DNA of 64,000 bases from contig CACLAF010000002.1 in the NCBI GenBank assembly GCA_902604855.1, forward strand, positions 62,001 to 126,000. Reading direction: 5' to 3'. Positions 40,875-49,440 of the stretch are shown piece by piece. The stretch's first letter is position 1; each line of letters starts with the position of its first letter. Below the pieces are notes generated by a model. It had not been told where the DNA came from and did no database searches. It saw only the letters and a list, made by a program, of their open reading frames with translations. This DNA comes from an uncultured SAR86 cluster bacterium (GTDB lineage: Bacteria > Pseudomonadota > Gammaproteobacteria > Magnimaribacterales > Magnimaribacteraceae). The position numbers were made by a program, and so were the translations under genes.

Positions 40875-41738
40875 ATGAAATATACAAAAAAATACAAAGA
40901 TATAAAGAACAGTAAGATGGCTTTCATTGATGAAGGTAGTGGTGATACTTTTTTATTTCTGCATGGCAATCCAACATCATCTTTTTTATGGAGAAATATT
41001 GCGCCCCATGTAGAAGATATTGGAAGAATAGTTGTCCCAGATTTAATTGGTATGGGTGATTCAGATAAACTCGAGGGAGTGGATAATCCTGGCTACAAGT
41101 ACCATGGTCAGTATAGTTATTTAACAGCTTTGATGGACGAGCTAGATTTAGGAGACAATATCCATCTCATTATTCATGATTGGGGTTCGGCTATGGGTTT
41201 CCAATTTGCTAGAGAAAACAAAGATAGAATTAAGTCCATAACATATATGGAAGCTATCGTTATGCCACTAACTTGGGATCAATGGCCTGATCCTGCAACT
41301 AAAATTTTTGGATTATTTAGGTCTGAGGCTGGAGAGGAACTTGTGCTAGAAAAAAACTTTTTTGTTGAAAGAATACTTCTAGCAGATTCTTCAACTGGCT
41401 ACACAGAAGAAGAGAAATCTGAGTACATAAGACCTTTTATTAATCCAGGAGAGGATAGACGTCCTACTCTTACCTGGCCAAGACAAATTCCTCTGGATGG
41501 TGAGCCGAGCGAGGTTGTTGAAGAAGTGAGACTTAATGCTGAATTTCATAAAGAATCGGATATACCTAAATTGTTTATCAATGCTGATCCAGGTTCAATT
41601 CTAATTGGCGATCAGAGAGAATTTGCTAGAAGTTGGAAGAATCAGACAGAGATAACTGTGAGTGGAAATCACTTCATACAGGAAGATTCTTCAGAAGAAA
41701 TAGGTGCTGCTTTAAGAAATTTCGTGGAAAGTCTTTAA
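40875..41738 (+). CDS. Haloalkane dehalogenase (HLD-II/DhaA-like)
   Basis: HGNPTSSFLWRNIAPHV (halide Asn), IIHDWGSAMGFQFA (nucleophile Asp and halide Trp), YMEAIV (Glu), SGNHFIQED (His). Confidence 0.85.
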   Translation: MKYTKKYKDIKNSKMAFIDEGSGDTFLFLHGNPTSSFLWRNIAPHVEDIGRIVVPDLIGMGDSDKLEGVDNPGYKYHGQYSYLTALMDELDLGDNIHLIIHDWGSAMGFQFARENKDRIKSITYMEAIVMPLTWDQWPDPATKIFGLFRSEAGEELVLEKNFFVERILLADSSTGYTEEEKSEYIRPFINPGEDRRPTLTWPRQIPLDGEPSEVVEEVRLNAEFHKESDIPKLFINADPGSILIGDQREFARSWKNQTEITVSGNHFIQEDSSEEIGAALRNFVESL

Positions 41739-42619
41739 TTATTTTCTAAGTAAGATTCTAAATCTTTGATAATTGAGTCTGTATATTCCATAGGTAAGAA
41801 ATGGGAAGCTTCTTTATAATAATTTGAATTCCAATTTGGACCAATTTTAAATAACGCCTCTCTGGCTTGAGATGAAAATGTCGAACCAATGCTTCCATAG
41901 ACTACCTTAACATTCATTTTTATTTTCTTGATGTATCTCCAGGTATCCATGGAGGATGATCTAAATGTTGCTGCTTCCCAGCTAGGAGAGCACGATAATT
42001 CGATACCTGATTCAGTTTTTTGAGTTCCACCCTTTAAATAATTTTCTATCCATTCTTGTGACCAAGTGGTAAAAGCGCCTCTTCCAGTATAAGAAGTGAC
42101 TGCCTCATCAATCGAAGAAAAGTTTCTTCTTCTTTTTGCTGCACCACCAGCAATAGCCAACTCTCGATTGATACGGAGCATTGACTTTAATCTAAATTTT
42201 AAAGACTCCATTGGCCCAGATAAAACTGGCTCTATCATGAATAAATGTGAGACCTTACTGGGGTTTAGAGAAGCTATCTTTGCAGCAATAATAGATCCCA
42301 TAGAATGTCCCGAAAGGATGACAGTTCCGCTTATACTCTCAATAAATTCCTCTCCATCACGGACAAAAACATCCCAAGTCTTTAACTCCTCAGGATTAGA
42401 TTTTGCAGAAGATAATCCATGACCTCTTTGGTCTAATGCATAGATATTTATTTCGTTACCATAATGAGAAAGTAGTTTGTCGAAAAGAATCTTATAAGTT
42501 TCCGAGTTAAAACCTGTTGCGTGAAAGAAAACAAAATTTTTACTACTGCCTTCAGATTCATGAATTAAGTAAGAAAAGTCTTCACCTTCTTTATTTGTAA
42601 AAGTTTTCCTTTCCATCAA
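41735..42619 (-). CDS. Alpha/beta-fold hydrolase
   Basis: FFHATGFNSETY, ALDQRGHGLS, LSGHSMGSIIAAKIA. Confidence 0.85.
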   Translation of the reverse strand: MMERKTFTNKEGEDFSYLIHESEGSSKNFVFFHATGFNSETYKILFDKLLSHYGNEINIYALDQRGHGLSSAKSNPEELKTWDVFVRDGEEFIESISGTVILSGHSMGSIIAAKIASLNPSKVSHLFMIEPVLSGPMESLKFRLKSMLRINRELAIAGGAAKRRRNFSSIDEAVTSYTGRGAFTTWSQEWIENYLKGGTQKTESGIELSCSPSWEAATFRSSSMDTWRYIKKIKMNVKVVYGSIGSTFSSQAREALFKIGPNWNSNYYKEASHFLPMEYTDSIIKDLESYLENN

Positions 42620-42693
42620 TTTTTATCGGTATATAAAGCTTATAAAATATTAAGAATTGCCTATAATCAATTTATTAAAAGATAGGAGATCTC

Positions 42694-43557
42694 ATGGCAT
42701 TTAAATTAGCCAACATATCTGGCAAAGCAGCTCTTGTAAAAGATGAACATTATTATGATCTGAAAGTAATATCAAATGATACTTTCGATGAAGATACACT
42801 CAATGCCTTGAATCGTTTGGACGAACTGCATGAATTGAATGGTATTTTAGATGAAAAACGGCCTACTGGCTTATTAGAAAAAGCTAAAATAGATGCTCCT
42901 ATTTCTTCACCAAAAAATTGTTATGCAGTAGGTTTAAATTATAGAAATCATGCCGAAGAGGCCGGTATGGAAATACCTAATGTACCAATGATATTCACTA
43001 AACACACCAGTTGCCTAGTTGGACCACATGCAGAGATCGAGATGAGAAGTGATCATGTTGATTATGAAGCTGAATTAGTAGCTGTCATTGGTAAGTCTGG
43101 AAAAGATATAAGCGCAGATGATGCGTGGAATCATGTTGCTGGATTATGTGTAGGTCAAGATATCTCTGACCGAGTAGTTCAATTTGCTGCGAAACCACCT
43201 CAATTTAATCTAGGTAAATCGTTTGATACTTTCGGACCCATGGGTCCTTATCTTGTTTCGTTAGATGCCTTGGATAATAGAGAAAAACTCAAGATAGAAT
43301 GTAAGGTCAATGGTGAAATTAGGCAAAATGACAACACTAATGATCTTATATTCGATATTCCATCTATTATTAAATATTTATCTGAGATAGTTACTCTTAA
43401 TGTTGGCGATGTAATTTTTACAGGAACACCTGGTGGTGTTGGTGTCATGGAAGGTAAATTTTTAAAAGAAGGCGATGTTCTCACGACTAGTATTGAAGGT
43501 CTTGGTTCATTAGTAAATGTATGTAAAAGAATTACAAATCATTCGGGGGTTGAGTAA
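42694..43557 (+). CDS. Fumarylacetoacetate hydrolase (FAH) family protein
   Basis: NCYAVGLNYRNHAEEAGME, VDYEAELVAVIGKSGKDIS, KSFDTFGPMGPYLV, VIFTGTPGGVGVMEG. Confidence 0.95.
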   Translation: MAFKLANISGKAALVKDEHYYDLKVISNDTFDEDTLNALNRLDELHELNGILDEKRPTGLLEKAKIDAPISSPKNCYAVGLNYRNHAEEAGMEIPNVPMIFTKHTSCLVGPHAEIEMRSDHVDYEAELVAVIGKSGKDISADDAWNHVAGLCVGQDISDRVVQFAAKPPQFNLGKSFDTFGPMGPYLVSLDALDNREKLKIECKVNGEIRQNDNTNDLIFDIPSIIKYLSEIVTLNVGDVIFTGTPGGVGVMEGKFLKEGDVLTTSIEGLGSLVNVCKRITNHSGVE

Positions 43558-43605
43558 GGCAAGCTTGCTTAGATAGAATAAATAGACAATTAAATTGGTG
43601 AAAAT

Positions 43606-44127
43606 ATGAAACTAGGATGGTCACACACAGTTCTTAATATTCAAGATAAGGAAAAAATATTAGATTTTTATATAAATACTTTGGGCTTTAAAGTGAGTGA
43701 TAGTGGTCCAATCTTTGAAAATGGTCCTGAAATAATCTTTATTAGCTATGATCCTGATGAACATCATCAATTAGCATTTGTCTTAGGCAGAGAAGATGTA
43801 GGGTCTCCAACCGCTTTAAATCACATTTCATTTAGAGTTGAAACATACTCAGAATTGAAAGAGTTTAAAAAGAAATTTGATGCAATCAATCATGAATACA
43901 TGCCTTTATGTCATGGGAATGCCCTATCCTTTTATTTCAATGATCCTGAAAATAATGGGATGGAGATATTTTTAGATACCCCCTGGGATGTTGAACAGCC
44001 CCAAGGTGAGCCTTGGAATCCAGAGTTAAATGAAAAAGATGCCTTAAAATGGGTAGAGAATACATTCAAAGATAAACCAGGTTTTGTACTAAAAGAAGAA
44101 AGTACAAAAGAGTTTGTGAATAGATAA
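43606..44127 (+). CDS. VOC family protein (type I extradiol dioxygenase-like, single-module)
   Basis: WSHTVLNIQDKEKILDFYINTLGF, LNHISFRVE, FNDPENNGMEIFLDTPWDVEQ; possible His-His-Glu metal site. Confidence 0.8.
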   Translation: MKLGWSHTVLNIQDKEKILDFYINTLGFKVSDSGPIFENGPEIIFISYDPDEHHQLAFVLGREDVGSPTALNHISFRVETYSELKEFKKKFDAINHEYMPLCHGNALSFYFNDPENNGMEIFLDTPWDVEQPQGEPWNPELNEKDALKWVENTFKDKPGFVLKEESTKEFVNR

Positions 44128-44143
44128 CTGATGAGATTTAAAT

Positions 44144-44917
44144 ATGAGTAATACAACATCTAATAAAGTAGCAATAATAACTGGCGGAAGTAGAGGCGTA
44201 GGAGCAGCCACAGCAAAATTGCTCGCTTCAAAGGGGTGGAACGTGACCATAACTTGCACAAGTTCTATTCAAGATGCAAATGAAGTAGTCCAAGAATGTG
44301 AGGGATTAGGAGTCGAAGCTCTAGCCATAACAGCAGATGTTTCTGAGAATGATGATTGTGTAGAAACAGCCCAACAAACGATCAAAAAATGGGGACGAAT
44401 CGACGCGCTTGTAAATAATGCTGGAACAACAAAATTTGTATTTAATCATGCCGATCTTGATGGTTTAGATGCTGATGATTTTTTACATATATACAAAGTT
44501 AATGTTGTGGGGCCCTTTCAGATGGTAAAGGCTTGCAAAGAAATGCTAATAAATAGTGAGAATCCAAGTGTCGTTAATGTTTCATCTATTGCGGGGATTA
44601 AAGGAATTGGTAGCTCTCTAGCCTATGCATCATCAAAAGGTGCTTTAAATACAATGACGAAATCTATGGCCAGAAATCTCGGTCCTATTAGAGTCAATGC
44701 GATTTGCCCAGGTTTTATTCAAGGGGACTGGTTAAGAAAAGGTATGGGTGATGATCTTTATAATGCAGCTAAGGAGAATTTAACTTCTACTACTCCACTT
44801 AAACTTACTGTTACCCCAGAACAAGTTGCTGAAGGTATATATAACTTTATTGAAATATCAAAAGTAGTAACTGGTGAAACTATGCTCATGGATGGTGGGC
44901 ATCACCTAATTGTCTAA
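44144..44917 (+). CDS. SDR family oxidoreductase
   Basis: IITGGSRGVGAATAKLL, NNAGTTKF, AYASSKGALNTM, AICPGFIQG. Confidence 0.9.
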   Translation: MSNTTSNKVAIITGGSRGVGAATAKLLASKGWNVTITCTSSIQDANEVVQECEGLGVEALAITADVSENDDCVETAQQTIKKWGRIDALVNNAGTTKFVFNHADLDGLDADDFLHIYKVNVVGPFQMVKACKEMLINSENPSVVNVSSIAGIKGIGSSLAYASSKGALNTMTKSMARNLGPIRVNAICPGFIQGDWLRKGMGDDLYNAAKENLTSTTPLKLTVTPEQVAEGIYNFIEISKVVTGETMLMDGGHHLIV

Positions 44918-44935
44918 TACTTTGTCCTAAAATAG

Positions 44936-45859
44936 ATGCAAAGGATGAAAGTAGGCCTTCAAGATTACCTAGTCGAGCAAACCTCTGCAGAATGGACCCT
45001 TTATCATAATGATTTTTCACTATGTTCTAGGAAAGTTAGAATTTGTCTTCACGAGGTAGGTTTCAAATATGATTCAAAACATATAGATCTTATTGAAACA
45101 GGGAGGTATGAAGTGGCCTCAAAATCATTTTTAAAAATAAATCCAGGGGCAACAGTACCTGTCTTGCTCAATAAAGGTAGGCCTATATACGAATCACATG
45201 AACAAATTAAATTCATATTCAATGCTAAGGAAAACTTAAATATGATTGAAGACTGTGATATTAAATCAATAAATTACTGGACAGATAAAGCGTCGATGGT
45301 CGGAAATCCAGTAAAAGGTCATGAAAAATATGCCGGTAATACGATTGGACCCCTTACATTTCCACTTTTTACCACTATGCTAAAAAACGTCTCTATCCTA
45401 GAAGTTATGAAAGGATTAATTTCTCACCCAATGAAACAGAGAGTATTTATTTTTTTGCTGCTAAAAATATTTGGGTTTACTTTCATAAAATTACCACCGA
45501 TTCAAAATCTCATTAAATCTTCTTTTAAAGAACTGAATAACCATTTACGCGAGTTAGAAACTGAACTGTCATCAAGTAAAAAAGATTGGCTTGCATCTAA
45601 CAATTTCTCTCACGCAGATATAAGTTGGTCCGTTATCCTTCATCGCCTTGATGAGTGCGGTTGGAACGGTCTTTTGCTTGAAAAAAAACCATTCATCAAT
45701 GCTTACTATAAAAAAATCAAACAAAGAGATAGTTTCATAAAAGGAATAGTAGATCAAAACAATCCTAACCTTCAAAAAGGTATAAAAGAGCTCAAATATG
45801 CCATTCAAAATAATCCATTTCTTAAATCCTTTTATAAGGAACTAAGTGCATTAAATTAG
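44936..45859 (+). CDS. Glutathione S-transferase family protein
   Basis: Thioredoxin-fold N-domain: WTLYHNDFSLCSRKVRICLHEVGFKYDSKHIDL...NPGATVPVLLNKGRPIYESHEQIKFI. Confidence 0.75.
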   Translation: MQRMKVGLQDYLVEQTSAEWTLYHNDFSLCSRKVRICLHEVGFKYDSKHIDLIETGRYEVASKSFLKINPGATVPVLLNKGRPIYESHEQIKFIFNAKENLNMIEDCDIKSINYWTDKASMVGNPVKGHEKYAGNTIGPLTFPLFTTMLKNVSILEVMKGLISHPMKQRVFIFLLLKIFGFTFIKLPPIQNLIKSSFKELNNHLRELETELSSSKKDWLASNNFSHADISWSVILHRLDECGWNGLLLEKKPFINAYYKKIKQRDSFIKGIVDQNNPNLQKGIKELKYAIQNNPFLKSFYKELSALN

Positions 45860-47376
45860 TGAATCATTTTGATGTAGCCATCATAGGTATGGGACCTGCC
45901 GGAAGTATGGCCGCACTTCTCTTAGAATCATACGGTATGAGAGTCCTGTGCATCGATAAAGAAAAAGATATTTACAATCTTCCAAGAGCAGTAACTGTCA
46001 GCGATCAAGGTTTTAGAATGTCTCAACTAGCTGGAATTGATGACATTTATCTAAAAAATAGCACTATTCTTGGTGGTGCTTACTTTTCTGACAAGAATTT
46101 GGAAATTATTGGCGGTTCTATTGATTTAAAAGGTTTTGTATCAGCAAATGGTTGGCCGGCATCAAGCCTATTTCATCAGCCCTATACAGATCGTGATATA
46201 AGAAATAAATTAGAAAATTCTAATGTTGAAATTATTTTAGAACATGAATTCATAAGTCTTGATCAAAAGAAAGAATCTGTAAGTTTTAAAACTATCAATT
46301 TAAATAATCAAGAAGAGAAAGATTTTACTTCTAGATATTTAATAGGTTCTGATGGAGGATCAAGTGTTGTAAGAAAACAGCTAGGTATCTCTCAAGAGGA
46401 CTTAAATTACAATCGTGATTGGGTTGTTATTGATGTTGAACTTAATGAGCCTGATAAACTTGGTGATAAGTTAATACAAGTTTGTGATAAAGAAAGGCTT
46501 GCAACTTTTGTTCCTTCTCACTTACCTTTTCGAAGATGGGAATTCATTATTCATGAGCACGAAGATAAGGAGAGCTTCTTGGATGACAAAACCATTCACG
46601 AGCTAATAGATAAATGGTTGAAGCCAGAAGAATATAAAATCATAAGAAAGGCTGTTTACCAGTTCCATTCGGTAATTGCTAAAAATTTTCAGAAAGGTAA
46701 CTGCTTTTTAATAGGCGATGCCGCGCATCAAGCTCCTCCTTTTATGGGAGAAGGCATGATGTCTGGTTATAGAGATGCAGTGAACTTATCCTGGAAAATT
46801 GCGGCATCAATTAAAAATAAATTAAATACAAATTTAGTTGATAGCTTCGAGACAGAGAGAATTCCTCACTCTAGATTTGTTGTGAAAAATTCTGCGGGTA
46901 TTGGAGAATTAATGGAAGCTTATGCTGAGGCAGAAACACCAGAAGAGGTCTCACAGGATTTAGTTCAAAAGGGTTATGGATCTTTTATATTACCTAATCT
47001 TACGAAGGGTCTTTTTTTTGGCGGTAAGGCTGATGAGTCAATGAATGCTGGAGAGATTTTTCCCCAGCCCGTAAAGTATTACAATCAAGAAGTTGTAAAG
47101 AGAATGGATCATATTCTAGGGAAAAACTTTTCTTTGATATCAAAATCTCCTTTGGAAATCTCTGAAGATCATTACGAATTTCTTGATTTAATAGAATGTA
47201 AGTTAGTCATTCTTGAAAAAAAATATATTGAGAAAAATCCTTGGATGAAATCTTTTATGGAAAAGGATAGAGCCTTCCTGGTTAGACCTGATAGATATAT
47301 TTTTGGATCTACAAATTCAAATATTTCTATTGATATGCTTATCAATGATTTAAAAATGAGAATAATGAATTCATAG
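45859..47376 (+). CDS. FAD-dependent aromatic hydroxylase-like monooxygenase (MhpA/PheA group)
   Basis: AIIGMGPAGSMAALLLESYGMRVLCIDKE, YLIGSDGGSSVVRKQLGI, FLIGDAAHQAPPFMGEGMMSGYRDAVNLSWK. Confidence 0.9.
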   Translation: MNHFDVAIIGMGPAGSMAALLLESYGMRVLCIDKEKDIYNLPRAVTVSDQGFRMSQLAGIDDIYLKNSTILGGAYFSDKNLEIIGGSIDLKGFVSANGWPASSLFHQPYTDRDIRNKLENSNVEIILEHEFISLDQKKESVSFKTINLNNQEEKDFTSRYLIGSDGGSSVVRKQLGISQEDLNYNRDWVVIDVELNEPDKLGDKLIQVCDKERLATFVPSHLPFRRWEFIIHEHEDKESFLDDKTIHELIDKWLKPEEYKIIRKAVYQFHSVIAKNFQKGNCFLIGDAAHQAPPFMGEGMMSGYRDAVNLSWKIAASIKNKLNTNLVDSFETERIPHSRFVVKNSAGIGELMEAYAEAETPEEVSQDLVQKGYGSFILPNLTKGLFFGGKADESMNAGEIFPQPVKYYNQEVVKRMDHILGKNFSLISKSPLEISEDHYEFLDLIECKLVILEKKYIEKNPWMKSFMEKDRAFLVRPDRYIFGSTNSNISIDMLINDLKMRIMNS

Positions 47377-47398
47377 GCTAAATTTAGTTGGGCTTAAA

Positions 47399-47932
47399 TC
47401 AATTCTTCCAAAATTTAATCATATTCAAAGTTGTTAAATCTTTAGCAATGAAATGATGATACATAGAAGCAAAAATATGAATAGAGATAAAGGCTATTAT
47501 TAAATTTGTAAAAACCTCATGAAAAAATCTAATTACGTTATAAATTTGTAGATCTCCATTGCCCATCGTTAGATTTAACGTATTAAAAGCAAGAATCGGG
47601 TCAGTTGCATACCTTGCCGTCAATAAACCGGTAACAATCAATCCACCCATCAAGAAGTAAAGTCCGTAATGGCAAACTTTAGCTGAGATTACTTGCCATC
47701 TGGGCATGGAGTCAGGATAACCTGGAGATCCATATTTATATCTTAAGAAGACTCTCAATAAGAAAAGAAATGTTATGAATAGTCCGACACTAGTGTGATC
47801 AATCCTTGATTCCAGTCTATCCAAAATATCCATCTCTCCTCCAAATTTTTGTGCGATATTGAGATCCAGCATAATAATGATAGCCATTACCCAGTGAATT
47901 ATTTTTTGGGACTTTAAAAAATCAGATTTCAT
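47399..47932 (-). CDS. Cytochrome b561-type membrane protein
   Basis: Four TM segments with His in QKIIHWVMA, DHTSVGL, CHYGLYFLMGG, FHEVF...SIHIFASMYHH. Confidence 0.85.
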   Translation of the reverse strand: MKSDFLKSQKIIHWVMAIIIMLDLNIAQKFGGEMDILDRLESRIDHTSVGLFITFLFLLRVFLRYKYGSPGYPDSMPRWQVISAKVCHYGLYFLMGGLIVTGLLTARYATDPILAFNTLNLTMGNGDLQIYNVIRFFHEVFTNLIIAFISIHIFASMYHHFIAKDLTTLNMIKFWKN

Positions 47933-47935
47933 CTA

Positions 47936-48304
47936 TTAGATTGGCTTACAATCTAAAGCGAACAAGTAACTTTGGATATGGCTTTCATCGATCTCACCCC
48001 ATACTCTACAAAAGCCTCTTCCGTCCTCTCTATTTCCGAGCTCTAATTCTTCAACTTTTAAACGGAATAAGACTTCGTCAGTATTTTTTTTAGTGACTTC
48101 ATAGAAACCATCCAGAAAAACTTTTTGTCCTGTGACATCAACCGAATAAATCATTTCCATTTTTTCTTTTGTAACATGCATGAAATTAAGTGGGCCACTC
48201 CATTCAACACCATTTGGTTGAGTTGAATTCGAGCAGGAGCCTAAAATGATACTCACAAAAATAATCAGTATTTTATGTTTTATTTTTTGTCCTATAGTCA
48301 CCAA
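47936..48304 (-). CDS. Hypothetical lipoprotein
   Basis: Signal peptide with lipobox LGSC. Confidence 0.6.
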   Translation of the reverse strand: MVTIGQKIKHKILIIFVSIILGSCSNSTQPNGVEWSGPLNFMHVTKEKMEMIYSVDVTGQKVFLDGFYEVTKKNTDEVLFRLKVEELELGNREDGRGFCRVWGEIDESHIQSYLFALDCKPI

Positions 48305-49103
48305 AGTCTTTGTCTCTGTTATCCAATGCTTCTTTTAATCCTGATGAAAGCTCTTTGAGATGTTCTTTAGTGGAATTACTATGCATAGCAAGAGCTTGTA
48401 ATTCTGTACCGGCTCTTATGCCATCTCTCATACCCATAATCTCCATCTGTCTATGTATTGATCTTTTATTGATCGCCTGTATATCCGAAGGCACTTTTGC
48501 TACTTTACTTGCAATTTTTTCAACCTCTTTTGACAAAATGTCAGCAGAGAAAGACTTATTTGCAAACCCATTTTCTGCAGCTTGTTTTCCTGTTATTGTT
48601 TCTCCAGTAAGCATCATCTCCATTGCGTTTCTCATTCCCAACAACCAAGGAAAGAATTGATTATCTGGAGGGCTCATTGATCGAACTACTGGATACCCTA
48701 TTTCAGCATCATCTGAGCAATAAACAAGATCACATGAAGCTGCAAGTTCTGTTCCTCCTGCCAAACAATAGCCATGCACTTCTGCAATGACAGGAGTTGA
48801 GAGATCCCATATCTTAAAGGCTCCTTCAACAACATGGCGTGGCCAAAAACCATCTGTCTTACTGGCATGGTATGGTAAATCTTTGCTGTTATCATATGAA
48901 AGATCGTAACCTGCGCAGAAACATGACCCCTTGCCAGATATGATGATAACTTTTACTTTAGAGTCATTATCTAAAGCCTCTAAACAATTAAAAAGTTCTT
49001 TTCTTAATGGGTTGCAAAGAGCATTTCTTTTATTAGGCCTATTTAAGAAAATACGCCTTATTGAGGGCTCGATTTCAATACAGTCAATAAATTCATAATC
49101 CAT
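48273..49103 (-). CDS. Enoyl-CoA hydratase/isomerase family protein
   Basis: VKVIIISGKGSCFCAGYDLS, PVIAEVHGYCLAGGTELAASCDLVYCS; start trimmed to MDYEFIDC. Confidence 0.9.
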   Translation of the reverse strand: MDYEFIDCIEIEPSIRRIFLNRPNKRNALCNPLRKELFNCLEALDNDSKVKVIIISGKGSCFCAGYDLSYDNSKDLPYHASKTDGFWPRHVVEGAFKIWDLSTPVIAEVHGYCLAGGTELAASCDLVYCSDDAEIGYPVVRSMSPPDNQFFPWLLGMRNAMEMMLTGETITGKQAAENGFANKSFSADILSKEVEKIASKVAKVPSDIQAINKRSIHRQMEIMGMRDGIRAGTELQALAMHSNSTKEHLKELSSGLKEALDNRDKDFGDYRTKNKT

Positions 49104-49113
49104 AAAATTAATA

Positions 49114-49440
49114 TTACTCTGAAATACTTTTTTTAACACCAATAGAAGTACCCTCAATTTGTACATCAAAAGTTTCTAGATCTTCGAAGGCAGGAGGTGA
49201 CTGTACAGATCCATCAGTTAGATCAAATACAGCTCCATGAACAGGACAAGTTATGAAATTATCTATAATTTGTCCTCCACAAAGAGGAATATCTGCATGG
49301 CTGCATTTATCCTCTACAGCAAATATTCCCTTGGTTGTATGACAAATTAATATAGCTTTTCCATCTAATTCTACAGATTGAGATTGATTAATTTCTATAT
49401 CTGTTATGTCTGCAACGTTAATAAATTCTTCACTCATCAT
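49114..49440 (-). CDS. Rieske [2Fe-2S] ferredoxin
   Basis: CSHADIPLCGG...CPVHGAVFDLTDG. Confidence 0.95.
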   Translation of the reverse strand: MMSEEFINVADITDIEINQSQSVELDGKAILICHTTKGIFAVEDKCSHADIPLCGGQIIDNFITCPVHGAVFDLTDGSVQSPPAFEDLETFDVQIEGTSIGVKKSISE

